DNA of 64,000 nt. Source: Pusillimonas sp. T7-7 (GTDB lineage: Bacteria > Pseudomonadota > Gammaproteobacteria > Burkholderiales > Burkholderiaceae_B). Of the stretch, positions 1 to 8,328 are shown in pieces. Both the position numbers and the translations under genes were made by a program. How positions within the stretch are numbered: the stretch's first letter is position 1; the number at the start of each line of letters is the position of its first letter. A model generated the notes under the pieces. That model made no database searches, was not told the DNA's origin, and saw only the letters and a list, made by a program, of their open reading frames with translations. Location of the stretch: positions 2,852,001 through 2,916,000 of the forward strand of contig NC_015458.1 of assembly GCF_000209655.1 (NCBI RefSeq). Direction: 5' to 3'.

Positions 1-1
1 A

Positions 2-724
2 CTTGCGTGTGCTGCCGTGCTCAAGTTCCAAGCCTTCCAGATACCATCCTTGCGTACCGTTTTCCAGCGCAAAGACCGGGTTGCGGATACCCAGATTGAT
101 GAGCGTCTGGGCGCCGATAATGCTGCGCGTGCGGCCTGCACAGTTAATGACGACTGTCGTTTGCTCATCAGGAACCAACTCGTGAATTCGATAAGCCAGC
201 TCACCATTGGGGCAGCACATCGCCTGAGGGATATTCATTTTTCGATACTCATTGAATGGACGCCCATCCAGTACAAGCAGCTTATGACCGCCCTCCATCA
301 AGCGTGACAAATCACGCGCCGAAATGCGCGGTGTATGGCAAGCGTGCTCGACCAGTTCACCAAAGGTCTTGGACGGTACATTCACCCCGGCGAACAAGAC
401 ATAGCCTGCCTCCTTCCAGCCGCGAGCGCCACCTCGAACAATGCATACCTTGCCATAGCCCATGGCGGCCAAGCACTGCGCCGCCTTGCTGGCAATGGAT
501 TCGTCATCATCGAACAACACCACTCGCACTGACCGGCGCGGTACCAGCCGCCCGATGTCTAGCTCGAGACGGGAGTACGGGAGCGGCGTCGCAAACAGCG
601 GATGGCCTTCTCCGTACAAACCATGTTCGCGCACATCCAGGAAAGCCAGTTCCTGTCCGTCGTACAGCCAATCCTGGACCTCATCAGGCGCTATGGTCCG
701 ATTTGTCATTTGCACAGTATCCAT
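2..724 (-). CDS. Rhodanese-domain sulfurtransferase (partial, C-terminus beyond window)
   Basis: Rhodanese domains move sulfane sulfur through an active-site cysteine. Reading the minus strand from ATG at 724 gives 241 codons that run off the left edge. A first rhodanese-like domain (about residues 10-110) has no obvious catalytic cysteine and shows LFDDES where the loop should lie. A second (about 130-235) carries the loop CAGRTRS with Cys194. Family members in Burkholderiales often carry several tandem rhodanese domains, so more is expected outside the window. It starts 8 bp after the stop of the cysteine dioxygenase-like gene, which suggests one sulfur-handling operon. ATG at 709 is an alternative start. 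Domain call is firm; the substrate is unknown. Confidence 0.85.
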   Translation of the reverse strand, partial: MDTVQMTNRTIAPDEVQDWLYDGQELAFLDVREHGLYGEGHPLFATPLPYSRLELDIGRLVPRRSVRVVLFDDDESIASKAAQCLAAMGYGKVCIVRGGARGWKEAGYVLFAGVNVPSKTFGELVEHACHTPRISARDLSRLMEGGHKLLVLDGRPFNEYRKMNIPQAMCCPNGELAYRIHELVPDEQTTVVINCAGRTRSIIGAQTLINLGIRNPVFALENGTQGWYLEGLELEHGSTRK

Positions 725-732
725 CTTGCTGA

Positions 733-1320
733 TCAACGACGTGTCTGCACGCCAATCTTCATGGTTTCGCAAGTCCCTTGCTCAAGGTTGTAGGCCGTGC
801 GCTCAGTCAGTGTTTCCAGCGCACGTCCGTACAAATGAAGATGACGTATGGGCTTTTCGCCTTCTATCTGCACAGCATGAATGTCGTCGGCCAGCAAGGC
901 AATGCCTGTACCTGGCGCCACCACTACGATTTCTTCCTGCACCAGCTCGGCCTTGCCGGGTTGGCTGGCATCGTCCGTCCTGCGATAAACAAAGTTGTTT
1001 TCCACACCTTCCACTGCCGCAATACAGGCCCATGTCGTGTGGTTGTGAGGAACGATTTTCTTGCCGGGAAGCATCACGTTCAGATACAGGGCGTAGCTGT
1101 GATCCGGGTCTTCCTGGATCATGTAGCGTGCTTGCAGCTCTCCATCGGCAGGCGCCGGGAAAGCTTCAGCATTCCAAAGGGATTTGTCGGCGGCGAGCGC
1201 TATCAACTCATCCAGCACTTTAGCCATCTGGCCACGGTTGTCACAGTCGACCGGTGCAAGTTTTCTTATGTTTTCCAGAGCAACATGAGTTGCTGCTTGG
1301 GTTTGGGCAGGAATGGCCAT
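733..1320 (-). CDS. Cysteine dioxygenase-like cupin (thiol dioxygenase)
   Basis: This 195-residue cytoplasmic cupin should use iron and O2 to oxidise a small thiol such as cysteine or 3-mercaptopropionate to its sulfinate. The metal-binding motif PHNHTTW places His92 and His94, and a third ligand candidate is His148 in DDIHAVQ. Length fits bacterial type I thiol dioxygenases. The rhodanese gene follows after 8 bp, consistent with a thiol oxidation and sulfur transfer pair. The sequence alone cannot decide between cysteine and 3-mercaptopropionate as substrate. A perfect 14-bp palindrome lies just upstream. Confidence 0.85.
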   Translation of the reverse strand: MAIPAQTQAATHVALENIRKLAPVDCDNRGQMAKVLDELIALAADKSLWNAEAFPAPADGELQARYMIQEDPDHSYALYLNVMLPGKKIVPHNHTTWACIAAVEGVENNFVYRRTDDASQPGKAELVQEEIVVVAPGTGIALLADDIHAVQIEGEKPIRHLHLYGRALETLTERTAYNLEQGTCETMKIGVQTRR

Positions 1321-1346
1321 CAGAGGGATCCTTATCTATTTGGTTC

Positions 1347-1360
1347 ATGCTTTAAAGCAT
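1347..1360. promoter_or_regulatory. Palindrome upstream of cysteine dioxygenase gene
   Basis: ATGCTTTAAAGCAT is a perfect 14-bp palindrome 27 bp upstream of the start codon at 1320. It could be an operator or overlap the promoter of the minus-strand operon. Only the symmetry is seen; the regulator is unknown. Confidence 0.35.
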
Positions 1361-1419
1361 TATGATGCCTATCAATCAGGCAGGACAAGTTGAAGTCACG
1401 TGATAGCAGGAATAGTCAT

Positions 1420-1447
1420 TTGATATTTTATTGATATTTATTTGATA
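1420..1447 (+). promoter_or_regulatory. Three TTGATA half-sites at 11-bp spacing (candidate OmpR-type operator)
   Basis: TTGATA occurs at 1420, 1431 and 1442, exactly 11 bp apart, and a weaker CTGTTC follows at 1453. Tandem direct repeats spaced by one helical turn are how many OmpR/PhoB-family response regulators bind. The array ends 54 bp before the GT2 start codon at 1502, and a response regulator gene begins at 2550. A similar array precedes gtrA at 4574. Binding is inferred. Confidence 0.6.
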
Positions 1448-1501
1448 AATTTCTGTTCATACATGTCTTAGGCTAGCCGCAGGCAAGCCATATTCATAGA
1501 C

Positions 1502-2497
1502 ATGAGCCAGCAATTCACAAGCCAATACCCAGAATTCTATCGAAATGACCAGGTGGAATTATCGGTGGTCATCCCTTTATTCAACGAGCTTGAAGTACTT
1601 GGGCTGATGTATCAAAAGCTCAAGGCCATAATCACGCCCCTGGGCATAAGCCACGAGTTGCTGTTTGTAGATGATGGAAGCAGCGACGGCACAGTGGAAG
1701 CACTGGCAAAAATATCGAATAATGACCCAGCGGTGACGGTCGTATTGCTGGCCCGCCATTTTGGCAAAGAATCAGCTTTGGCCGCCGGCCTGGCCCAAGC
1801 CGGCGGCCGGGCTGTTGTAACCATGGACGGTGACCTTCAGGACCCACCCGAGGCGATTCCCCGGATGCTGAGCGCCTGGCGTCACGGCGCCGATGTCGTC
1901 CGGATGCAGCGCCAACGACCCGCCGGACAGTCGCCGCTCAAACGGTATGCAAGTTTATGCCTTGATCAAGTTCTGGACGCTATTTTCGATATCGGCATGC
2001 CCGAGGATCACGTTGATTTCATGCTGTACCGGCAAGAGGCCGTCGCTGCGCTGGGTTTGGTAGCTCAAAGAAAGCAGTCTATGCAAGCCATGTTTGAATG
2101 GGCGGGGTTTCAGGAAACCGTCATCGAATATGAAAGGAGGCCGCGCGCGGCCGGTACGCCCTCGCGGGACATTTCCCAGATTCTTCTGGGCTCTCCAGGC
2201 CAGGCCGCCCCACACGCCTATATTGAAGCAGCAATGCGCAGTGGCATGCTCTTTGGCCTGGCCATGATGCTGGCAAGCCTGCTTTATGCATGCACCGCTG
2301 TTGCTGGAAGCGAGGCGGGAACATTTTCGCTGCTTCCGATACTATCGCCATTTTCTTGGGGTGGTTTACTATTTCTTTCGAGCTGGGCCGGCAAGCATAT
2401 TGCCAGATTTTTTCGTCAATCCAGGCATCCCCGCTACGCCATCTGCAGGCTTGAGCGTGCTCGCACGGCAGCGATCATCCAGCAGACTTGGGTGTAA
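1502..2497 (+). CDS. GT2 glycosyltransferase, divergent GtrB/ArnC paralogue
   Basis: Predicted polyprenyl-phosphate glycosyltransferase of 331 residues. The GT-A core shows SVVIPLFNE (21-29), VDDGSSDGT (56-64) and MDGDLQDPP (108-116), the nucleotide-sugar and metal-binding motifs. Two hydrophobic segments near the C-terminus (about 240-300) fit the GtrB membrane anchor. It is a paralogue of the gene at 5097, but the stretch that reads GATKWDYLGL there is replaced by GTPSRDISQI, and the membrane region is poorly conserved. It may have changed acceptor or lost activity. A 52-bp gap separates it from the response regulator, so co-transcription is plausible. Probable lipid-modification gene; sugar unknown. 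Confidence 0.8.
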   Translation: MSQQFTSQYPEFYRNDQVELSVVIPLFNELEVLGLMYQKLKAIITPLGISHELLFVDDGSSDGTVEALAKISNNDPAVTVVLLARHFGKESALAAGLAQAGGRAVVTMDGDLQDPPEAIPRMLSAWRHGADVVRMQRQRPAGQSPLKRYASLCLDQVLDAIFDIGMPEDHVDFMLYRQEAVAALGLVAQRKQSMQAMFEWAGFQETVIEYERRPRAAGTPSRDISQILLGSPGQAAPHAYIEAAMRSGMLFGLAMMLASLLYACTAVAGSEAGTFSLLPILSPFSWGGLLFLSSWAGKHIARFFRQSRHPRYAICRLERARTAAIIQQTWV

Positions 2498-2549
2498 GCT
2501 GTTTCGGTAAAGCGTTTGTTCATCCCAATATTTATTCGAAGACATCAAT

Positions 2550-3260
2550 ATGCCCTTGAAGCACGCCATACGAATGCTGATCGTGGAGGACCACGCCGGG
2601 CTGGCCACCAACTTGCTTGAGTTCTTCGACAACGAGCGCTACATACTTGATTTCGCCTCAGATGGCTTGACAGCGCTTCATCTTATTGCCACAAACGAGT
2701 ACGACGTCATCATCCTGGATGTCATGCTGCCGGGCCTCTCGGGGTTCGAGATATGCCGGCGCATACGCAATGACCTGCACCGTTCAACGCCGGTCATCAT
2801 CATGACCTCTAAGGATCAGTTGCGCGACAAGGAAGAGGGCTTCACAGTTGGTGCGGATGACTACCTGATCAAACCATTCAATTTACGTGAGCTGCAATTA
2901 AGAGTGGATGCGCTTTATAGACGCAAGGCTGGCTTTGCCAAGACACACGGCATCAGCATACCTGGCGTCCATTTTGATCCGGGAACATTTCTGGTACGCA
3001 CCGATAACGGCGATGAGCTGGAGCTATCGGGTACGGCAGCCAGAATTTTCGAAGAGCTGATCAAGTCCTATCCCGATTTTCTTTCCTATGCTCAAATCCA
3101 GGACACTGTGTGGGGAGAACGGGAGGTCGACATGAATACTTTGCGCACGCACGTATATTCGCTGCGCAAACTATTGCAGGACACCTTCAGATATCCAATG
3201 ATAAAAACAATACATGGACGAGGATACAGGCTGCTGACGCCCAAGAAAGAAGTCAAATGA
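2550..3260 (+). CDS. OmpR/PhoB-family response regulator
   Basis: Two-component response regulator of 236 residues. The receiver domain (about 7-120) has the acidic pair Glu13/Asp14, phospho-acceptor Asp57 in ILDVMLPG, Thr86 and Lys108. A winged-helix DNA-binding domain follows, ending with TIHGRGYRLL. The stop overlaps the start of the sensor kinase gene (ATGA), so the pair is translationally coupled. The surrounding glycosyltransferase genes and the 11-bp repeat arrays at 1420 and 4574 suggest it controls this envelope-modification locus in the way PmrA or PhoP do elsewhere. That regulatory link is inferred. Confidence 0.92.
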   Translation: MPLKHAIRMLIVEDHAGLATNLLEFFDNERYILDFASDGLTALHLIATNEYDVIILDVMLPGLSGFEICRRIRNDLHRSTPVIIMTSKDQLRDKEEGFTVGADDYLIKPFNLRELQLRVDALYRRKAGFAKTHGISIPGVHFDPGTFLVRTDNGDELELSGTAARIFEELIKSYPDFLSYAQIQDTVWGEREVDMNTLRTHVYSLRKLLQDTFRYPMIKTIHGRGYRLLTPKKEVK

Positions 3261-4561
3261 AGCTCAAGTCCATCTCCCGCAGAGTCTACCGCGCCATACT
3301 GGCAGTCAGCCTGGTCAGCATGGCAGCCATGGTCATGACGGTACTGCTGGTCAACGAAGACCTTGAGCACACAATGCTGGACGTGGAGTTCGCGCAAGAG
3401 CGCGACTTCATTCTTGCCAACTATACCGGCGAAGATGTCCTTATATGGGACACCCCTAATCTGGCCGTCGTTTTCATACCCACAGGCAAACCTCGCCCCG
3501 CTGTCATGCCGCAGATATTCCGGGGACTGCCCAATCAGCACTCGGCCGAAATCGAACTGGACGGCAAGACCTATCTTGTGGCGGTCGATACGGTCGATAC
3601 GGGTACGCTCTATGTCGCCAAAGACATCACACACTTTGAGAATAGAGAGGCGCTATTTGAGATTGCCTTGCTTATCATGGCCTTGGTCATTATTGCGTTC
3701 AGCCTGTTGCTGGCCGTGCTGAGCAGCCGGCGTATCGTCAGGCCTTTGAAGCTGCTATCAGACAGAATCAGCCGGACGCCGGTGGGGTCAAGTATGCCGC
3801 GCATGGAAACCGACTATATGGATGCCGAATTGCACACCATCGCCATGACATTCAATCGTTTTCTTGAAGAGCTTGAGTCCTATGTGCGACGAGAGCAGTC
3901 CTTGTTGAACCTGGCCAGCCATGAACTGCGAACACCAATTGCGGTGATGTCGGGTGCGCTGGATATCCTTGAGTCTCGCAATCAACTCAATCCTAACGAC
4001 CAGACCACGCTGAAGCGCATCCGCAAGGCATGCGACGAAATGGGGGACAATATCAATATTCTGTTGCAACTAGCACGCCGTGAGTCCAGTAGCCAGGTCC
4101 AGGCGGTATTCGACATGTACCCAGTAGCGCAACAGGTCATCCATGACTTGAAGGTTAGTCATCACATCGGTGATCGTGTCGTGCTGAATGAACAATCAAC
4201 ACTGACAGTCAAGGCTGACCCCGTGATGGTCCGTATGCTGTTGCGCAACCTTGTACAGAACGCGGCCCAACATACCAATAACGATATTCAAGTAACAATC
4301 ACAGAGACCGCCATCGAGATTGAAGATCGTGGAATGGGTCTTTCGGCCGATCAGCAAGCCATTTTGCGCGGCGAGCGAAAAATAGCCTCGGATGGATCAA
4401 CCATCAGCGGTTTGGGTCTTTATATTGTGACGCTCATGGCAGAAAGGCTGAGCTGGCAACTCAAAATCAGGCAAACCGACAGCAATGGCACGATAATCCG
4501 CCTGAGTCCTGGCAGCGCCACCCATACACCTGGCGCACGGCCGCCTCTTTATTCAAGCTAA
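3257..4561 (+). CDS. Sensor histidine kinase
   Basis: Inner-membrane sensor kinase of 434 residues and partner of the preceding regulator. Transmembrane helices lie at about 10-32 and 132-155 around a short periplasmic sensor of about 100 residues, followed by a HAMP-like linker. The H-box SHELRTP contains His222. The catalytic domain has N-box NLVQNAAQHT, G1 DRGMGL and G2 GLGLYIV. The start was set at the ATG overlapping the regulator's stop; an upstream in-frame extension would begin inside the regulator gene and is unlikely. The signal is unknown; cations, antimicrobial peptides or pH are typical for this class. Confidence 0.92.
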   Translation: MKLKSISRRVYRAILAVSLVSMAAMVMTVLLVNEDLEHTMLDVEFAQERDFILANYTGEDVLIWDTPNLAVVFIPTGKPRPAVMPQIFRGLPNQHSAEIELDGKTYLVAVDTVDTGTLYVAKDITHFENREALFEIALLIMALVIIAFSLLLAVLSSRRIVRPLKLLSDRISRTPVGSSMPRMETDYMDAELHTIAMTFNRFLEELESYVRREQSLLNLASHELRTPIAVMSGALDILESRNQLNPNDQTTLKRIRKACDEMGDNINILLQLARRESSSQVQAVFDMYPVAQQVIHDLKVSHHIGDRVVLNEQSTLTVKADPVMVRMLLRNLVQNAAQHTNNDIQVTITETAIEIEDRGMGLSADQQAILRGERKIASDGSTISGLGLYIVTLMAERLSWQLKIRQTDSNGTIIRLSPGSATHTPGARPPLYSS

Positions 4562-4573
4562 CCATTCTGCGGT

Positions 4574-4612
4574 TTGATGGATTCTTGATGTTTGATTGAC
4601 GAATTCTTGTTG
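4574..4612 (+). promoter_or_regulatory. Four TTGATR-like half-sites at 11-bp spacing before gtrA
   Basis: TTGATG (4574), TTGATG (4585), TTGACG (4596) and TTGTTG (4607) repeat every 11 bp, in the same orientation as the array at 1420. The array lies between the kinase stop and the first gene of the gtrA-gtrB-arnT-like operon. Matching arrays before two functionally related units next to an OmpR-type regulator support a shared regulon. No footprint is available. Confidence 0.6.
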
Positions 4613-4660
4613 CCCCAGCTCGTACGCTAACGCCATCGTACATTTAATCGAGCTCCGGCA

Positions 4661-5113
4661 TTGAGACTTCCTTCACCATCCAGGCAGGCCAAGCACTGCT
4701 CATCACGTCAAGGCCCCGAAGCTGGCGCCAAATCCCTTATTACGCAAGCATCTCAGTTCATGATGGCAGGCGGACTGGCGACTTTCCTGCACTGGTCGGT
4801 TATGGGCCTGCTCATGTGGCAAGGCGCCCAACCCGTATTGGCCACCACCATCGGTGCACTGTCCGGATCCGTCTTCAACTATCTACTTCAATTCCATGGT
4901 CCATTCAATGGCATAGGCAATCATGGCACAGCCATCCCCGCCTATGTTTTCACAGTGGTTCTGGGCTGGAGCGTCAACGCTGCCCTGCTCTATGGCCTGA
5001 TCCACTTCAGCCCTATAGGTCTTGGCCTGGCACAGCTTTGCACCACCGCTGCCGTTGCAGCAATGAACTTCACTCTTTACCAAAGGATCGTGTTCCATGA
5101 ACGCATTAGTTGA
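4661..5113 (+). CDS. gtrA: GtrA-family membrane protein (putative lipid-linked sugar flippase)
   Basis: Small integral membrane protein with four predicted helices, beginning around FMMAGGLATFLHW and ending with MNFTLYQRIVF, the usual GtrA pattern. In the Gtr system GtrA is thought to flip undecaprenyl-phosphate-linked sugar across the inner membrane. The start is uncertain: TTG at 4661 gives 150 residues, while ATG at 4760 gives a shorter protein that begins directly at the first helix. The stop overlaps the gtrB start by 17 bp. The order GtrA, GtrB, large transferase is the classical arrangement. Confidence 0.85.
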   Translation: MRLPSPSRQAKHCSSRQGPEAGAKSLITQASQFMMAGGLATFLHWSVMGLLMWQGAQPVLATTIGALSGSVFNYLLQFHGPFNGIGNHGTAIPAYVFTVVLGWSVNAALLYGLIHFSPIGLGLAQLCTTAAVAAMNFTLYQRIVFHERIS

Positions 5114-6146
5114 AAACTGGCGCCTTGATGCTGATCACGACAGCCACGTTGAACTTTCGGTGGTGGTGCCGCTATACAACGAGCACGAGGTCATCACGAT
5201 GATGTATCAGCGTTTGACAACAGTGCTATCCGGGCTGGCCATATCTTATGAACTGGTTCTGGTCGATGACGGTAGCCACGACGGCACACCCAATGTCATC
5301 AACCTTCTGGCCAAAAGCGACCCAAACGTCACGGCGGTATTTTTAAGCCGAAACTTTGGCAAGGAGGCCGCCCTTACCGCTGGCATCGAGCACGCCGCCG
5401 GTGCGGCAGTCATTATTATCGATGCCGACTTGCAGGATCCCCCGGAACTGATTCCCCAGATGCTGGCCGCCTGGAAAGACGGTGTCGATGTCGTGTGCAT
5501 GCGCCGCAGGTCCCGAGCGGGCGAAACATGGCTCAAGCGCTGCAGCGCCCACCATTTTTACCGCTTGCTTAATGCGATCAGCGACGTGGATATTCCGCCC
5601 GATGCTGGCGATTTTCGCTTGCTCAGCCGCAAGGCCGTCTATGCTCTGCAACAACTGAATGAACGCAATCGCTACATGAAGGGGCTGTTTGCCTGGATAG
5701 GCCTGCCCACGGCCATCATCGAATATGACCGCATGCCGCGTGCGGCCGGCGCCACCAAATGGGATTATTTAGGCCTGCTTAATCTTGCCTTTCAGGGCAT
5801 CACCTCCTTTTCGACAGCCCCACTTCGATTCGCCATGGGCAGCGGTCTGTTGACGGCGCTCTTCGGCGTGCTGTTCACCTTGTGGATTGTGATCAAGGCC
5901 CTGGTCTTGGGGGATCCGGTGCAAGGCTATCCCTCCTTGATCTCAATGATTACGATTCTTGGCGGCGTCCAGCTTTTATCTATCGGCCTGCTGGGAGAAT
6001 ATCTAGGCAAAACCTATTACGAGGCGAAGCAGCGTCCTGTGTACTTGGTACGCGATGTGATGCGACGAGGGAAACCCGTACAGGAAATGGCGACGGACAA
6101 GGGTCGCTCTTCCAAGGTAAAAGAAGCTTATGCATCGTTCAAGTAA
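5097..6146 (+). CDS. gtrB: GtrB-like bactoprenol-phosphate glycosyltransferase
   Basis: GT2-family enzyme of 349 residues expected to load a sugar from a nucleotide donor onto undecaprenyl phosphate at the cytoplasmic face. Visible motifs are SVVVPLYNE (21-29), VDDGSHDGT (56-64) and DADLQDPP (109-116). The conserved GATKWDYLGLLNLAF segment is present, followed by two C-terminal transmembrane helices (about 240-310). It overlaps gtrA upstream and the ArnT-like gene downstream, both by 17 bp, which indicates one translationally coupled unit. It resembles ArnC and DPM1-type enzymes; the donor sugar cannot be read from the sequence. Confidence 0.9.
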   Translation: MNALVENWRLDADHDSHVELSVVVPLYNEHEVITMMYQRLTTVLSGLAISYELVLVDDGSHDGTPNVINLLAKSDPNVTAVFLSRNFGKEAALTAGIEHAAGAAVIIIDADLQDPPELIPQMLAAWKDGVDVVCMRRRSRAGETWLKRCSAHHFYRLLNAISDVDIPPDAGDFRLLSRKAVYALQQLNERNRYMKGLFAWIGLPTAIIEYDRMPRAAGATKWDYLGLLNLAFQGITSFSTAPLRFAMGSGLLTALFGVLFTLWIVIKALVLGDPVQGYPSLISMITILGGVQLLSIGLLGEYLGKTYYEAKQRPVYLVRDVMRRGKPVQEMATDKGRSSKVKEAYASFK

Positions 6147-7635
6147 AACCGCGTGGGTCATACTGGCCACCGTATTGCTGCTGCCGCTCATCTCGATGAG
6201 CCTCATTCCTTTTTATGATACGAGCGAGCCCCGTTATGCAGAGATAGCACGCATAATGGCGCAATCGGGCGATTGGATAACGCCCTGGTTCAGCCCTGGC
6301 GTTCCCTTTTGGGGCAAACCGCCTCTTTCATTCTGGGCCCAGGCTTTATCCATGAAGGCATTTGGCGACACTGAATTCGCCGGAAGATTCCCGTCATGGA
6401 TATGCCTGCTGCTCACCAATGCGGTGCTCCTTTCGGGAATACGTGTGCTGCGGGGGCCACGCATTGCGCTTTGGGCCGCTGTCATCTACAGCACCTGCAC
6501 ACTGGTCTACATCAGTTCAGGCGCCGTGCTCACCGATCCATTCCTGGCACTGGGCACTACACTGTCATTGGTGTCCTATGCCGTGTCCGTTCACAACAAG
6601 ATCCAATCGAAACCCGGGGGAAAACTCCGGCATGATTGGTGGCCTTACGGGTTCTTCATCGGCCTGGCGATTGGCTTATTGGCCAAAGGGCCGTTGGCCG
6701 TAGTGTTGACAGCCGCACCCATACTGACCTGGTATGCGCTGAACCACAAGAGTGTTTCATTGGCAGCATCCTTGCCATGGTTCAAGGGCCTTCTGCTGAC
6801 GGCCGCACTAAGCCTACCCTGGTACATATTGGCCGAAATCAAAACACCAGGCTTCCTGGACTACTTCATAGCGGGCGAACACTTTCGTCGATTCCTTGAT
6901 CCGGGTTGGACTGGCGACCTGTATGGCACTGCTCACAAGCAAGCATACGGAACGATCTGGTATTACTGGCTCCAAGCCTCGTTTCCATGGGGAGTATTGA
7001 CGCTCATCGCCGCACTTGGCGCACTACGCAGCACGCGCTTGCGTTCGGCCCTGCGGTCAGTCCGCCAAGACCCCTGGTGCAGCTACTGGCTGGCCAGCGC
7101 CTTGTTCGCACCGTTGTTTTTCACGTTCTCCGCCAACATACTTTGGACCTATCTACTGCCTTCATTGGCTGGATTCAGCGTGCTTGCAGCGGGTTTTGCC
7201 CAGCATCTGGAAGAGCGCTTGAGCCACCCAAAAGTACGGGTGCTATCTGCAGCCGGTATTGTTCCAGCAGTGATTCTGGCGTTGAGCGCAGTCGCCTGGA
7301 TCAAGCCCGACTTGCGCAACACGGAACGTAGCCTGGTGCGCTATGCCATGCAGCACAACGGATCCATCCCCTTGCTCTATCTTTCTACACCGCCTTTCTC
7401 GGCACAGTTCTACTCAGGTGGGCGAGCCCGGGCAATACAGCCCAACGAGCTGGCACAAGCCCTTGAAAGCAAAACGCCTTTCTATTTGGCAATTCCCAAG
7501 GAACAGCAAGATATCGTTGCAAAAATACTTAAGAAAACACCAAGCGTGGCGTTCACCAATAAGCGATACGCACTTGTGAAGATTCCAGGGGCTACTCAAG
7601 CTTTAGCATCAGCTATGGCTAAAGATTCGCCATAG
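6130..7635 (+). CDS. ArnT-like GT39/GT83 membrane glycosyltransferase
   Basis: Polytopic inner-membrane transferase of 501 residues that should move a sugar from undecaprenyl phosphate to lipid A or another envelope acceptor on the periplasmic side. The first periplasmic loop has the family signature DTSEPRYAEIA (Asp30, Glu33) and further on GVPFWGKPPLSFW. Roughly a dozen hydrophobic segments follow and the C-terminal part is soluble. It overlaps gtrB by 17 bp. No Ara4N biosynthesis genes (arnA, arnB, arnD) are nearby, so the sugar may be a common hexose or hexosamine. Bordetella Lgm-type lipid A glucosamine modification is a possible analogue, by inference only. Confidence 0.85.
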   Translation: MHRSSKTAWVILATVLLLPLISMSLIPFYDTSEPRYAEIARIMAQSGDWITPWFSPGVPFWGKPPLSFWAQALSMKAFGDTEFAGRFPSWICLLLTNAVLLSGIRVLRGPRIALWAAVIYSTCTLVYISSGAVLTDPFLALGTTLSLVSYAVSVHNKIQSKPGGKLRHDWWPYGFFIGLAIGLLAKGPLAVVLTAAPILTWYALNHKSVSLAASLPWFKGLLLTAALSLPWYILAEIKTPGFLDYFIAGEHFRRFLDPGWTGDLYGTAHKQAYGTIWYYWLQASFPWGVLTLIAALGALRSTRLRSALRSVRQDPWCSYWLASALFAPLFFTFSANILWTYLLPSLAGFSVLAAGFAQHLEERLSHPKVRVLSAAGIVPAVILALSAVAWIKPDLRNTERSLVRYAMQHNGSIPLLYLSTPPFSAQFYSGGRARAIQPNELAQALESKTPFYLAIPKEQQDIVAKILKKTPSVAFTNKRYALVKIPGATQALASAMAKDSP

Positions 7636-7829
7636 GCTTTGTATCTGTGCCGGTCGGTAGCGTGAAAACTTGTTCAATCCACTTGCAACTTTATTTCACC
7701 GGGTTTCATAACACACCTGCTTTCCCCATCAACTGTTTCTGGCGGTTTCGGCCGACATCAAGACTGCTGGATTTCGCGTTAGGATAAGGACGCATCACAT
7801 CGTCTGCATAAGCAGAACGGGAGACGAAC

Positions 7830-8267
7830 ATGTCCTTTACCCTTTTCAGTAAACCTACTCTGTCAGGTCGGATCAAACGCTCTAGATGGCTACGCGGCGC
7901 CATGGTAATAGGTTTGGCCTTCACTGTTTCGGCCTGCGCGTATGATTCCCCTTACTACAGCTCACGCAGTAGCTACAGCAGTTACAGCGGTGGGCATCAT
8001 GGCTATTATGACCGTGGCCACTACCATCGTGACCGCTACTCCAAGCGCCCGGACTGGCGGGCACACGCCCGGCACCGCCAGATACAGCGGCGGCAACACG
8101 CCGAAATACAGCGCCACCGGATGGAATCACGCCAACGATTCGAGCGAAGACGCCACCACGAGGCACGTAAACACCGCAGCTCAGCGGAGCAAAGACAGCG
8201 CACCCATAGGCAGCATAATCGTGCCGAGCGCTCTCGGCCCAGGCAAGAGCACCGACGCCATCGGTGA
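7830..8267 (+). CDS. His/Arg-rich small lipoprotein, function unknown
   Basis: 145-residue protein with a good ribosome site (GGGAG) 8 bases before its ATG. The N-terminus is a signal peptide ending in a lipobox (VSAC, Cys about 36), so it is probably a lipoprotein. After a Ser/Tyr/Gly stretch the mature part is dominated by His, Arg and Gln (for example HRQIQRRQHAEIQRHRM). Such composition suggests binding of metals or of polyanions such as LPS or nucleic acid, but no family was recognised. It sits alone between the glycosylation locus and the convergent aldolase operon. Low sequence complexity makes homology calls unreliable. Confidence 0.6.
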   Translation: MSFTLFSKPTLSGRIKRSRWLRGAMVIGLAFTVSACAYDSPYYSSRSSYSSYSGGHHGYYDRGHYHRDRYSKRPDWRAHARHRQIQRRQHAEIQRHRMESRQRFERRRHHEARKHRSSAEQRQRTHRQHNRAERSRPRQEHRRHR

Positions 8268-8328
8268 TGGCCTCCCGCCGGTCAAGCGGCGGCTGCCGCT
8301 GCGGCCCCCACCTCGAACATCAAGATGC

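Noticed and set aside
3110..3256. N-terminal extension of the sensor kinase
   Set aside because: It would overlap the DNA-binding domain of the response regulator; the ATGA overlap at 3257 gives the normal start followed by a membrane helix.
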